Positions 22,066 to 35,175 of a stretch of DNA of 64,000 bases are shown one piece after another. How positions within the stretch are numbered: the first letter of the stretch is position 1; each line of letters opens with the position of its first letter. The DNA comes from Diploscapter coronatus (lineage: Eukaryota > Nematoda > Chromadorea > Rhabditida > Rhabditidae), in NCBI GenBank assembly GCA_964036155.1, contig OZ038423.1, forward strand, positions 124,001 through 188,000. The letters run 5' to 3'. Both the position numbers and the translations under genes were made by a program. The notes under the pieces are model-generated. The model was not told the origin of the DNA, ran no database searches, and worked only from the letters and a program-made list of their open reading frames with translations.

Positions 22066-24588
22066 ATAGCGATTTTTTAATTTGTAGTCAAAAAATCTAG
22101 CCTTCAATAGAGTTAAACTTTAACATATCTGTTCGAAAAATTGGAATTTTCGTGAATCATCCCATCCTTTTGCTAAATGATTATTTGAGGTTTGGGATTT
22201 GGGTGTTTTTTCTAAATTGGATACAATTTCTACCTTGGTGATATTGCTCTTCGAAATCTAAGATTTATTTAATAGGTTATTGACAATTTGGATGATTTCA
22301 AAAGTCGCGAGTTTAGATTCATGCAAATCTAGAATGTCTTTAGTTTAATTTATTATTATTATTATTTTTTTTTTATTTATTTTCGAAGCATCACAAATCG
22401 CAAATTAGTTTCCGGCTCAACGATAGTCTTGTTGTGTTTTACGTTTTGGTGTACGACATTTTATCCATTCATTAGCCTTGGATCTTTGCCCATAAAAACA
22501 AAGTCGGTTCGGTTAGTGATTTTTGAGCCGTTCTTTCAAATATTGTCAAATTTACCTCTGTTTTTAATTCTTTTTTGTCTAATCCGCCCAATTTTTCTTG
22601 TTTACACAATACATAAATTTAGCATTTTTATGGGTATTTTATTAATCAAACTAGATCGAAATTTTGCAGGCGGGAAATCAAGAAACATATTTTTCCTTAA
22701 TAGACCGAATAGACAATTAGCACGCTCATCTATCAAAATCCAAAATTTTCCGGGATTCTTAATTTTTTTCATTTTTCTAGACGTTCGTCCAGATAACTTC
22801 CTTATAGATGTAAAGGTGCGCATAAATTTGCACCGATTGCATCATTTGAAGACAAACTTGTTGACTGAATTAATTATTGATGAGGTTACGTATCAAATTA
22901 AATTTGCAACGATATTTTTTAAGGCTTGTATTATATAGATCTGAATCTAAATTTTTTTGCATAAAATATGCTCATAAAGATGTAATTTAACAGTCATAAT
23001 AATAAAAACTTAGCCTAAAATAAAATAATATCAGTTGAATTTAAGTAATTGAGCTTCTTCTTACCTTAAGCCTCCCCTATTCTTACCAATTTTCCCCTTT
23101 TGGCCAACCCTAAATCTGCCTTCAAGCAGCCGTTCTCTTTTCCCTTGTTCATTTGCATTTATCTATTAGCCGAATGGATAAAATTCTTCCGCGCACGCAC
23201 ATACGGCATGAATTACATCAATTTGATGTCTCTGAGATAATGGTCATTCTGGATTTAATCTCGAATTTAGGCTTAGGATTATAAGTCAGCTTTTTTGTTT
23301 TATTTGTGCGATTATGGTGAAATCCTTAACACAAGTTTGATAAGTGAACTGAGTTGTGGTAGCTTTTTTATTGATCTCAAATTTAGCATCTTGAGTTGAG
23401 TAAGATTTTCATATCTTGTCATTTTTCATTTTATATTTGATTCTTAACTTTATTTTTCATATCATCTAGATCGAACATTTTCTTCCTTATGAATCTAAGA
23501 TGACCATCTTTTATCGGGAATTCCCTTCTCAGCTTAATTTACATTTTATGTAATCAGATATGCAGATTTGTCTTGTCTGCCAATATTTTTAGAGCGATTC
23601 CGCGTATTTTTAACTTACACCTCCATATATCCGTGATTAATGGGACCACACACCTATTGGAGCTCAAATTATGCGCATTTCGATCTATTTTTGCGCGGCG
23701 ATTTGAGGAATACCAGTATTTTTAGAAAATTTATGCATAGTTTTACTCCAAGTCCCTACGCTAGGGTGTAGGCCTATGTTATGATTCATGAAATAGATGC
23801 ACGATTTTTGCTCTTATTATCTATACTTTGACTTCTTCCAGTATGACTAAAGTATTGTTAAATCTTCTTGACCCATATAAATTTATAGACACACCTTAAA
23901 AACTAAAATTCTTCATTTATCAACGCCTATTTCAGAATTTATCATCTCGATACTTTTTAATGTTCCTGACTTCACTATATCCTCCTAATAAATGCTTAAA
24001 TATCTAAAATTTTTACGTAAATTTTCGAAACATACCTCTCAATTCGCTAATTCCTGTAATTCAGTCATTTATCATCGTTCATTCCAGGATTTATCATCAC
24101 GTCGAACCATCATGCTGATTTGGAGGTCCACTTAGCCGAGAAACTAAGCTCCGCCCCTAGAAATTTTTGCGGACCAACGAAATAACTCGCGATTTGAAGA
24201 GGGCCGAGAAAAACACGACAACACGCTGCACTGCACGCGAAAACGAGAAGGTACAAACGAAAAGTGCCGAGGCCACGCCCCTCGAAAATTTCCCGACATT
24301 TGGCCGCTGGTTTTCCTGGTTTCTGGAGCTGCTGCGCGAGATACCGAAAAATCCAGAATTTACCTTTTTCCATCCGATTTTTACCTATTATTTTCTATTA
24401 TCGCTCTATTATTATCATTTTACAGGTAAACATTACTAATTTCAACAAAAATCGAAAAACGCATTTTATGGTGTAGGGCTACGGTAGAATATTATTCCAG
24501 AATCGACCGTTCTGCGTTTACAAGCAAATTGTACGAGAGAGGGTAGAATGATGTCGATATCCTGAGGAAAGAGGGAGAAAATCGATAA

Positions 24589-27500
24589 ATGACCTCTCGA
24601 TCTCTACTTTATACAGTGGTAACGGCGACAGAATCAGGATATCATCGACAGGCAACATTGATCTCGAATTCGCATCACCACGCATTAGAGACGATTATCG
24701 TGCCAGGTATGGAATATTTGAAGGTTATCAATGATTAGGAGTGGTGAGTCTTTCAACAAACTAAAGATACTTGTTTTGATTTTTGTACCTTTTCTAAAAC
24801 CTACCGTAAAACTATTTGAACATTTTTGGATACGGAAGTTTTATATGATATATCGAGAGATCGATTAGATTGTTGCTCGTTTCAAATAATTCGCACCAAG
24901 GAAACTTTGAAACTTCATGACTATGATGATTTAATACGAGTAGTCTCAAAGTATAACCTCAATAATGATCTAAAAAGCTTTCTACCCTTCAATTTCTTGA
25001 AGCCTGTCTATGAAGATCCGATTTATTTTACTCTAAAAATCTAAATGTTTCAAAGTTTCAGACGAAAACTCCGTTGTTTCCCCCCACCTTCGTGTGATTT
25101 TGGCTGTTGTCGTTTTATTAACCATCGTCACGACGGTCGTTGGAAATGCCTTGGTCTGCCTTGCGGTTCTTCTTGTCAGGTATATCATAAGAATTCTTAG
25201 ATTTAAGTATAAACCTAGAAATATGATCTAGGTCCGGCTTAAAACTCATTTTGATAATGGAATATAAATCAACTATAAATGATCAAATAAATCCTAAATT
25301 TGTTGTTGATGCCGAAATCTGGGAGGTCGAAAATCAGAGGAAAAAGCGATTTTAGGACCAGCTTCTCTCCTTTTCGTGCGCTATTTCTCCATTTTCTAAC
25401 CACTAAAGATAACTGTGAACCATTTTGCACGTGCCTCCCAGATTTCGGCATCAACTAACCTAAAATTAGATTAGATCTGATTAAATAATAATTCTAACCT
25501 TAAGGATTATATGAATATGGTTTCAGAAAGCTTAAACAACCACCGAACTATCTGATCGTCTCTCTGGCGTTGGCAGATCTGTTCGTCGGCTTAGTGGTTA
25601 TGCCGCTTGCTCTGGCAGACCTTTTGTTCGACAGATGGCCGCTCGGCGGGTAGGCTATTTTTGCCAAATTAGACTTGTGTAATTTTTCAAATTTTATAAT
25701 TTATTTTAAACTTAATTTAATATTCGAGATAAAACGACCATTTCCTTGGAAAGTCCCTTTCCTTTTCGACAAGGCTATTCTGCTTCTTTGAAAAGTCCTA
25801 TCTTATTATTTCAAATATTTTAAATTGAAAATTCTACACTTTCATTCCAATTTCATTTCTTTCATTTTTCTACAATCAATATGTCACCAAGAGTAACTTA
25901 ATCTCGTAGTTTTTACATATTTTTTACAAAAAATAAACACATGCTAGAGGAGTTTGTAACGCTAGAAGACCCCCCATCACTCGCTTTTTACATGTAAAAA
26001 GTGATATCTCTAGTTCGTGCTTTAAGATAGACCCGAAAAGTCTGTTGAAATATCCTCGAAAATTCGAAATATTGTCATATTTGACAGATTCACTCTAGGA
26101 ATATATGCTTACGCAATCGTTAAAAATATCGGAGTGAAAATTCTCCCGTTGCGAAAATTTGAAAATCACATGTGAGCCATCCTTTTAAATTTTTCGAGAA
26201 AAGGGTAAAGAACGCGGAAATTTAGGTTAATTTTGATGAAGATCAACTCCTTTTATATTTTACTGAGGACTAAAATTTCTGAAGATAAGCAATCTAGCCT
26301 AAAACTATTAATTTTTGGTAAAAACCAGCTTTTGAATGGCTAAGCTATCAAATCGAAATATCATCCACAAAAAATCCTAAAATTTGACAATATTCCTGAT
26401 TAGGTGAATTATATTTTCAAAATAAAAAGTGCATATATTTTGCACCGCTCTTTTGATTTCATGATTGTTTGTTGACTTAGCATCATATTATTTACAGCCC
26501 CACACATTTTCTGCCTTTCTGCTATATTTGGTATCAAATTGTCGAGGAATCCTGGAACAAATCATGTTTTTGATAGTATTTTTGGAAAAAGATTCGACCT
26601 TTTACATGATCTGATAATCACAATCCATATTTGAAAAAAGACTAAATATTAAATGCTCTGATAAAAATGTCAATTTAGTATATAGGAAAAGAGCTGAAAA
26701 TATCATGACTTTCCGAGGTGTACATTTTTCGAAAAACAAAAAATGGCGACCTAATAAAATTTTTGGGAAAGAAAAACTCAAAGTATCGTGATTTTCTAAG
26801 TTTTGAAGGAAAAAATCAGAGTCCTCTGCAAAATTAAAAATTGCAACGTTACTTTCGAATTCCCCTAAAATTCTTCAACTTTTCCATTGTTCGCCTTCGC
26901 TTAGCAACGACGTCAGTGAAGTCAGAGTCAATTTTTCTTTCACCTCGCGTCCTCCGAAAAAGTTCCAGAAATCCCGGAAAATGCAAAGAAATCCGAAAAA
27001 AATTCCAACAATTTTACCCCCGAAACACATAATTTGAGAGATGCTTTTGAATGAGGCAAAAAAGAACCTGCAAAACTAAACTCGATTTGGAGAAAAGGTC
27101 CATTAGAGTTAAGCCTTTTTTTTTTTTGAAGATGAACATCAAATTTTGAGACTATTCATTGAAAATTTAGGCTGCAATATTTTGGACAGATATTAAAATA
27201 TTATTACTTTTTATAAATTTTGAAAGATAGATGAATCCTTGACCAAAACAGTATCAATCCCTAGATATATTCTGAAAGATATAAAATTCGTGTTTTGAAA
27301 CCCCTCCATTCGTCACCGTTGCAAGAGTTCAAAGATTCCCGTAAAGACAGTATGTCTAGCAAAAATAGCCCTTCTCAGTGGGAAAATGAGAGATCTGATG
27401 TCGTCAGATGCAGGCTACTAAAGTTTCTTTCTCTGACTCTTTGCTCCTCTATTATGATCCATACTATTTTTCCATTTTCTAACTTTTTAATCTTAGTTTT

Positions 27501-30500
27501 TACATATTATTTCTCTTCTTTCTAGCTCTCTAGTCTTAGATTTCTCATACTATTTCACCGTTTGATTTCCGCTTTTCGAAATCTTCATTTTCTTTTTCTC
27601 TCACATTCCCATATTACTTCACGTTTTCTAATTCTTTTCCTATAACTTTGACATACTATTTCTCCTTTCTTTGGTTCTATAATTCTCTTTCATTATTCAG
27701 TACTATTTCCTCAAGTCCACCAAAAAGTGTCGAATTTCAATTTCGAAAAATTTTCGGTGCCCGGTCGAATTAAACCTGAAGAAGACGATGAACATAAATA
27801 AAAATGCGCAGGTCTAAAGTTACAAGTGCCCAAAATGGAGAAATTTTCACAGGGGAAACCATGATAAAGTCAAAATTGAGAATGAAAATGAAAAAGCAAG
27901 AAAATGTTGTGAAGATCAACTTTTTTGTCGAGTAATATCATAATTTAACATGAAAATCAGCTTCTAATAATCTCTAAGTTAATTGAAAGCGAAGAAATGA
28001 TAACAGAAAAGATTAAAAATAACCCCTGGTTTCTCAGGAACAGTTCATTTTTCCGAGCTTCTCGCCGCCCTCTCTTTAAAAATCTCTAGCTAATCATCCC
28101 GAATAAAGGCAAAATCTAGCTCGCTCTATCCACTACATCACACTGTCATTAAGAGGAGACTTGCATTTCTGCGTTATGTGCTTGTGACCAATAAGGGCGA
28201 AGGAGCATTAGAAATTGAGAGATTTAGGGAGGCTCGAAAGAAGTAAACGTTTCTGACAAGGCCTCTATATTTTATATTTTTGCAGCTGGATGTGCCAATT
28301 ATGGACTACGTCAGATCTGACCCTCTGCACTGCGTCGATTGTCAACCTGTGCATCATTTCTGTCGACAGATACCTGGTCATTTGCAATCCGCTCAGATAT
28401 GGAGCTCAGGTAAACAATTTTATATCTTTTAATTCATAACACTATCTCCATTCAATTATTGAATTATTGTATCAGTCAAATGAAGTGAGATAGTTTGCGT
28501 GTTAAATATCGCCTTGCGAGAAATTCGCGTCACGACTATGTGCGCAAAGATGGAGGCTAGATTGTAGAGAAAGGAGAGTTAGCGGGGGACAATGGAATGA
28601 GAGTGCGGTACTCAATTTCCTCTGCGTCTCTCGTCTTTTCTCGCTACCTTTTCAACACACGATCCGTCACTTCGTTTGACCAGAACAATAAGCAATAATG
28701 ATATATAAAAATGTGAAAAGTCTTGGAGGTCAAAAATCAGAGGAAAAGCGATTTTAGGCCAATCTCTCCTTTCGCGTGCTATTTCTCAATTTCCCAACTA
28801 CTACAGTAACCGTGCACCACTTTGCACGTCTCCCAGATTTGAGCACCAACAATAATTATTGATTTTTTCAGCGCACAACCCAGCGTATGCTCGTCTACAT
28901 AGGTATCGTGTGGCTGATCGCTTTATCTGTAGGGTTTTCGTCTCATCTAATTGCGTCCTTATTCGAACCCGATAACCATGAACAGAGCCAACACTCAAAT
29001 AGCTGTCAGGTCAGCAATTAGGCTTTAATTATTCCTATTTGAGATTAAATAGCCCTTAATTACAGACAATTAGAGTCAAGTATTGCAAAATTAAGTAGCT
29101 TAGCATTAAGATAGAGCTAATCCTATCTAATTGAAATGTATTTAAGGTTAACCAAAGTTGAATGTACAAATCGATGTTTTAAAATAGTCATTGTTTTCAA
29201 GACCCTAAACTTCATTCATGATTAATCCTGTCATTTAACTAAAGTGGAAAAATAATGAATGACTGGACCGAAATTTATCGTTATCATTGATCTTTAAATG
29301 CGCTCTTTTCCGCCTAAAAATCCATTAAATTTCTGCAAGGCGAAAAACTTTATGATTTTCATATTTCACTTTGAATGGCACCAGCACTTTAATGCAAAAG
29401 TCGATACGCTCTTTGTTTTCGGCTATTTCTCACGTGAATGAAAAATGCTCGAAAAACTGCTGAAGAAGACCTGCTTCTTAACCTTTTTTAACGACATTTT
29501 GCAAATCATAATGAAAAAGTATGTAAGAAAAATCCATAATAGTGCTAAAGAGACTTTTCTCGCTCCTTTTAAAGGTATTTTGAAAATTTTTAAAATCAGC
29601 ACTAAAGTTGTCATTTGCAAATAAAATACAAGGGAAACATCTTATCGCACTTTTCATACCACTTTTTATCTAACTTAAATGAAGAGCAGAAGTTATAAAA
29701 ATCATTTTTACACAATTCACATGTTATTTCTCAAATTAAAGAAAAAAGTGTTCATTTTCCCATTCTTCATACTATTTCTATCTAGGTTCTAAATGAAGCA
29801 TCTTTTTCTCCATTCTAGATTGGAGCACATTTCCCACCTCATCTCGCCTCGTTATTACAACTTCAAGAGGGCCCTTTATTTTCGGCCGCTCCACGTTTTG
29901 CAACGATTCACATAATTTTCAACGCGAAAAACAATGCGAAAATCGAGGGTATTTTCGAATGTGTTTTTCAGCAAAAAGTCCAATGCAAAAAAAGCCTAAA
30001 AATAGAAAGTGATTTTTTGGAACTTTGATTTTGGAGGAAACTTGGAAATCCTCGATTTCAATCTAGTAAATTGAAATTGAGCCAAGTCATTTATGATCTG
30101 AATCCGCTTGGATGGTTTCTAACACTTTTGGTAACTACTATTTAATGAGATGACGAGATTTATCTTTTCCCACCCCTTCGTCCTACTATCTCTAACTATA
30201 GGTCTCGTCATCTCGTCATATAGTAATTGCCATTTTTTGGCAAATTGATGGCTCTTTATTTATTATAATGTATGTCTATGGCACATTAGCAAAATTTGAA
30301 TTTCGTTTATCCTAAAATTTTCGGAAACAATTCATTTTCATTCAAACTTTTCAAATTCTACCACCAAATTTGATATCTACCATTCACTTTCCAAAATGAA
30401 CTCAATCTTTTTAGTTTTGTGAAAAAAACCCATATTTCTTTAACCTAAAAATGCGCTGGATTTAAGTAAATTAAAAACCCCAGATTGAGTTAGATTCCAG

Positions 30501-33500
30501 GATTTTTTACCGAAGATGAATGGTTACTCTCGGAAAATTACTCTATAGAGACAGGAAAAAATCTCTAACTCCATGTTTAAGTATAAAAATATAAAACTGG
30601 CTAGGATATCGGGATTTTAAAAACTATCTATGACTTTCTTACCCCCATGGTTAAAAGCATAGAGGATGAAAGACGGGTGGGATATTTGAAATCCCGATGC
30701 GCAGAAAATAATGATAGGCCACATAAATCTGGTCCGAAAAGAAGAATATGCGAAAAGGCAAGTAAAAAATTGGACGAAAGTTAGGAAAATCGAAATAACT
30801 TGAGGGTTTTGGAAGATTGAGATAGGGTTCAAACAAATTTAGGATGTTTTATGAAAAATAGCTAGCTATTGTGAAAACGGTTGGCGAATTCGATCAAATC
30901 AGGGTTGTAAATTTTAGACACGCGCGTGTGTCTAAACATTTAGCCCTGCATAAGATATGAACATTTTTTAGATTTTATTTCGATTATATGATATTCCACG
31001 ATCTATCAGGCGGTGGTGCATAGGGCTGAATTTTCCAGCTTCTCTAATACACACACTAGTTCTCTCTTTGAGTTTTGTTTTTCTTCTAAGGATTTCTTAC
31101 CGGATAGTTTTCAAAGTTCTGGAACACCCATTTCTTATAGGGGGGCTTGTGGCTATAAGAAATGACTGACAGAATTTTTAAACAATGCTCGCGCTAAGAA
31201 ATCCTTAGGCAAAATTCAATTTGACAGCAACAATGCACCAATTTACGCTGTGTTGACAGGTCGTGGCTCAAATCTTTGGTCAAAAATTGGAAAACAGTTT
31301 GAATCCCAAAATTTCGTGGAGCATAGCAGATTTCTGAAAACAAAACTATGTTTTGCAATCGGTAGATTTCTCTGTAAGTGAATATTATCTCACAACATTT
31401 TCGAGCTTAATTCAACCCATTTTTATGAAGCATATTTTATTTTAGGCTTTTGAAAATTATACCAAATTCTATACTTTACGACTTGACTAAATTCAGTGAA
31501 ATATACACCGTTCATAAATCACTGCTAATTATATACGTGGTGGCTTGAAAAATGGCGTGTTTGAAAGCGCGCACACCCTTGTTTGAATAATGATTTTGAT
31601 GCTTCCGTTTGCTGTGTTCTCGAGAGGCTGACAATTTGTAACAAAAATGACAGAAATTTATCCCTAGCATACCCAATTTTCAAGGGAAAATAATGCTTGG
31701 ACCTAAAAATATCGATGATATTTACAAGGTCTAAGAATGCACTTGAAATTTGCAATAATGTCAAATTTATTAAATAGGTTTATTCTGGTACAATACTCTG
31801 ATATCTGTATGAGTTTTTCATAATAATCCCACTTATAAATGATATTTACAAACCTAAGAGTATCCTTGAAATTTGAAATAATCTGACACTTTAATTAATC
31901 TATTTGGGTGCAGCATTATAATATTTCGACCAAATTTCAACGTAAAGCTATTTTTTTCCAGATAAACAACCCAGACTATAATTTTTTATCTACTTCCATC
32001 GTTTTTCTTTGCATAGGCTAGAGTATCTGGTATCCATTTGACCTTAGATTATCTGAAATTCATTTTCACTCCGGGCTAAGCCCTGTGTTAAGCTTCAATA
32101 AATGCGCTGCGCGAAAGTGTCGGGATGTGAAATAGCGCACTACGGGCGCGGACCCGTGTCGAATTTCGAATTTCAAATTCGCCCCGACTCGTCCCAGACC
32201 ATTTTTGCGCACACGTCGATGAAAAACCACACTCTCGTTTCAATTGAGCGAGGACGTTTGAAGAGGTCTACGTAAAGCCGGCAAAATTCTATAATGAGGC
32301 ATAAGAATAATCCTTGAAATTCAATATTAGGGCTTATTTTAATGGACAAACAAACATTTTCTTGGCCTTACCATTATTTTTAGAGAAATTCTGGCTCGAT
32401 CGGTGAAATATAAAGTGGGAAGCTGGAAATTTTACATGATTTAAAAATCCCGATAAGTTATTATATGTTCCTGAAAAAATTACCTAAAAACTTCCTTCTT
32501 AAAGGTTCGCTTTTATCCAAAAATCTAGCTTCATTCATAACTTCAGAATCGAGTACAAAGGTCTTTTTCTTTCAAATTGGTAAATTATTGAGTTTCAGAA
32601 AAACTCTTGAATGACACGACCTTACACTGAAAACCTTCAAAATTGCCGTCATATGGTGAAGCATAGGCACTTATAAAAACGGCTTGAATAATTTTGAAAT
32701 CGTATGAATTCTCTCCATAAATCCAGACTTGTGAGCTCACAGAATTGAAGGCCAGATTTGAGCAATTTACGGCGAAATTCCGGATTCATAAAACGAAAAA
32801 CGAATGGCGTTTTTGACGACAATTTGAGATTTGAATTAGCCCAAAATGACTGGATGAATCATCATAAACTCTAGGGGAAATCGAGATTGTTTGTTTTTTT
32901 ACAAATTGGGGGATTTTTACAAATCTATTTGAAAATACCTTCTTTAAATTAAAACAAAAATAGGAGATCATCTGAAAAAGCATAATATAGCAAAAATCTG
33001 AAAGATAATTTTAGGCTCTATTCAATTTAAAAATAGCTTTGATTATTACTGATTGGAGAGAACGCGTCGATATCTAAAAAAAAAATTACGCTATTCATCT
33101 TTCGTTTTTTCAACGCGACTCACCATTTCGCTCCTCCAAATTCGATTTCTAATTGCTGCTGCATGAATATATCGACTTTGCCCTCCAATTAACGATATAA
33201 AAATCAATGAAGATCAATCAATTGATGTCGTTTGAAATTCGAAAAAAAAGCTGATTAGCACAAAAATCAATGAAAAGACTAGTTATTAATTATCGCATTC
33301 TCAGATTAAAGATAAAATTCGAATAACTCTTAACTTCAGGTCATCCAACATATGGGCTATCAGATCTACGCGACAATCATCAGTTTCTACCTGCCGACCC
33401 TGATCATGATCATTCTGAACGTGAAGATATGGAGGGCAGCCAAGAGGCTGGCCAGACAGGACAGAGTTATGAGCGGTAGTGCGGGGCCTGAGGCGGATAG

Positions 33501-35175
33501 GTGAATTTTTTTTTTTAATTTTTGTATTTCTCCCGGCCTCTTGTATTCCACACACCTGCATCCACTTTTTTTAAATTTTCCTCTACCTCCCTCTCCGTTT
33601 CTATTATCTTTTCAAGAAGTGGATGTGGAATACAAAGGGCCATTTTTCCCTATAAGCGACGAATTAAATTTGAACATAGGTTTGTGGCATGAGTATTCTC
33701 GGAACTTATTTGAAAGTAAACGATATCAGATTGATCTGAGAAACTGATTTGGTAATATCAAATGTATCAAATATAAAAATTGTCAATTTTTGTATGAACT
33801 ATCGTGAAACGTATTGAAGAAGTTGTGATGGTTCAAAATATTGATGGACATTTGCAATGTTATCTGATGAAACAGCTGTACACATTAGGCATAATTCTTT
33901 CTCACGGCAACTTGGAAACCTCAACCCTTAAACTATGCGAAAGTGAGAAGAGAATCGTTTTCTCTACCATTCCGCACTGTTTCGCATGGCTTCAGGGTTT
34001 GAAGTTTCCAAATAGTCCTTCTCAGGGTATTATGCGTGTTTCCGAAACTTACAAAAACGTTCCAAAATATTTTCGAGAAAGTCGAATTTCAGAAACGGCA
34101 ACGAGCACTCGGATCTAATCACCGAAAAGGAGTCCCCGAACTCTCCGAATGCTTCGAACGGCCGAAGGAATTCATCAAAATTCTTCAAGTCCGAAGCCCA
34201 CAAGTATATTCATCGACCCAGTAGCTTTCTGCAGGCTGTTAAATTGCCGCTGGTAAGAAATCTATTCGATTTTAAGAAACTCACGAAATTTTTCTTATGC
34301 TTTACAAAATTTATAGCCGAGAAGATTTCGTTACATTATTCGAGATTGTTGATAGTAGCAAGTTTTATCACGAAAAAATCTATCCAATTTTAACGTATGC
34401 TTTATAAAAATTGAAAATTAGATAAGTTATTTAAAGTTTATCCGACAGTGGCTTCTAAGCTATCAATAAATAGGCAGTTTGTAAATGACGGAATGGCGAA
34501 ATAAAAAAGGGTGAAATGACGAAACCCTTTCTTATAATTGACGAAATGACGGAATGATCTTTTTCCATACTATTTTTCCCTTCTCTTACTCTCTAATACG
34601 ACATTCCGTCATTTATATGTTCCCCAATAATAGCTATTCTATTGCTTTTCAGATCCGTAACAACGAGAAGAATGAGTGTAAAGCTCGAAAAACGCTGGGA
34701 GTGATTATGAGCGCCTTCATTATTACTTGGTTGCCTTTCTTCAGTCTCGCTATATTAAAATCATGCTTTGGAGTTCCTGTACCACCATGGCTGGATCAAA
34801 TCACTCTATGGCTAGGGTATAGTAATAGGTACTCCTATTAAATCAATTAAATTGACAAAATTAGCATAATTACAGTACTCTGAACCCTATGATCTATTGC
34901 AAGTACAATAAGGACTATCGCATGCCTTTTCGAGAAATGATAAGTTGCCGATGTCGGACTTTGCAAACTGTCATGAGGCAGCATAGCTTCAAGAGTCGAT
35001 ATGGGCCTACTGTGTGAGTGAAATTTTCGGATTTATGAAACTATTTCTCACATCAGAAAATCAGAACATCATATCGTTTAGCATTTTTTCAAGTTTAAAA
35101 TATGCTAATTTTTAACCATATTTTATTTTAAGCGAAAACATCTATCATATTGAAACCGCCGAAAGTAGCGTTTGA
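24589..35175 (+). CDS. ser-7: SER-7-like serotonin receptor (5-HT7-type class A GPCR)
   Basis: Ten exons with matching phases give 432 residues: 24589-24706, 25062-25179, 25527-25649, 28286-28409, 28872-29009, 33340-33500, 34093-34252, 34653-34828, 34876-35013 and 35133-35175 (TGA). TM1 has GN (N68), TM2 SLALAD (D96), TM3 TTSDLTLCTASIVN with the amine-binding Asp about 130, then SVDRYLVICNPLRY (DRY at 147-149), TM5 SFYLPTLIMIILNVKIW, TM6 FIITWLPFF and TM7 YSNSTLNPMIY. This set and the WMCQLWTTSD segment match nematode SER-7, a Gs-coupled serotonin receptor of pharyngeal neurons. The C-terminus ends ESSV, a class I PDZ-ligand form. The start was chosen because the ATG opens a frame that joins the TM1 exon in phase. 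The last intron ends in AAG. Introns 3 and 5 are 2.6 and 4.3 kb and full of repeats. Confidence 0.92.
25303..25455. mobile_element. MITE family A, copy 2
   Basis: TTGTTGATGCCGAAATCTG at the left faces CCCAGATTTCGGCATCAAC at the right. This near-complete copy lies in intron 2 of the receptor gene. Confidence 0.8.
25650..28285. other. Large intron 3 of the serotonin receptor gene
   Basis: No exon or RNA gene is recognised. The notable content is a degenerate tandem array at about 27455-27715. The rest is AT-rich. Confidence 0.6.
27455..27715 (+). repeat. Degenerate tandem array of ACTATTTC-type units
   Basis: The word ATACTATTT or a one-base variant starts at about 27461, 27503, 27548, 27611, 27653 and 27700, each followed by a pyrimidine-rich TTTCT-like tract. 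Spacing is 42 to 63 bp. The word equals the core of the MITE families elsewhere in the window. Confidence 0.6.
28465..28689. mobile_element. MITE family C, copy 1
   Basis: Family C ends read ATTGTATCGGTCAAATGAAG, and the interior carries GCGAGAAATGCGCGTCGC and ACTATGTGCGCAAAGATGG. This copy lies in intron 4 of the receptor gene. Confidence 0.8.
28721..28852. mobile_element. MITE family A, copy 3
   Basis: The right end CTCCCAGATTTGAGCACCAA and internal AGCGATTTTAGGCCAATCTC match family A; the left end is degraded. It follows the family C copy within 40 bp, just before the exon at 28872. Confidence 0.65.
30129..30234. mobile_element. MITE family H, copy 2
   Basis: GAGATGACGAGATTTATC faces GTCTCGTCATCTCGTCATA, with CCCACCCCTTCGTCCTACTA between. 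The ends differ from copy 1 outside the GACGAGATGA arms. Confidence 0.6.
30901..30949. repeat. Snap-back palindrome family D, copy 3
   Basis: AGGGTTGTAAATTTTAGACA followed by CGCGCGTGTGTCTAAAC folds on itself with a CG-rich centre. Confidence 0.65.
33044..33197. mobile_element. MITE family B, copy 1
   Basis: Family B ends read ATTGATTGGAGAGAACGCGT and continue into CGATAT; the interior has AATTAGAAATCGAAT facing a CGACTTTGCCCTCCAAT end. It lies about 140 bp before the exon at 33340. Confidence 0.75.
33538..33638. mobile_element. Inverted-repeat element K, copy 1
   Basis: The ends CTTGTATTCCACACACCTGC and GAAGTGGATGTGGAATACAA pair. It lies about 35 bp after the donor of receptor exon 6. Confidence 0.75.
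33904..34018. mobile_element. MITE family I, copy 3
   Basis: GGAAACCTCAACCCTTAAAC with GCGAAAGTGAGAAGAG faces CTGTTTCGCATGGCTTCAGG and GAAGTTTCC. It is longer at both ends than copies 1 and 2. Confidence 0.65.
34476..34618. mobile_element. MITE family H, copy 3
   Basis: GTAAATGACGGAATGGCGAA faces CGACATTCCGTCATTTATA. An extra internal GACGAAATGACGGAATGA suggests a nested second arm. Confidence 0.65.

Larger units (their letters stand above)
18963..24588. other. 5.6-kb gene-poor stretch
   Basis: This is the space between the divergently transcribed CLIP and SER-7-like genes and should contain both promoters. It holds a short CT-run at 19345-19370, an inverted-repeat element at 19059-19172, the hAT-like element at 19968-20928 and a doubtful coding patch at 21058-22065. 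I see no other structure between 22100 and 24100. Confidence 0.6.
29010..33339. other. 4.3-kb intron 5 of the serotonin receptor gene
   Basis: No exon is convincing. It holds AATTA clusters near the donor (29020-29100), a family H copy, a palindrome D copy, a GC-richer patch at about 32090-32290 and a family B copy. The remainder shows nothing I can name. Confidence 0.6.

Noticed and set aside
22429..22938. 169-codon plus-strand open frame
   Set aside because: It is rich in Phe, Leu and Ile from AT-rich DNA, has no recognisable domain, no splice context, and lies in the gene-poor stretch; likely chance.
24110..24476. Overlapping frames of 70-90 codons on both strands upstream of the receptor gene
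   Set aside because: No domain, and neither strand joins the verified first receptor exon; short GGGGCGGAGC-like words suggest repeat-derived sequence.
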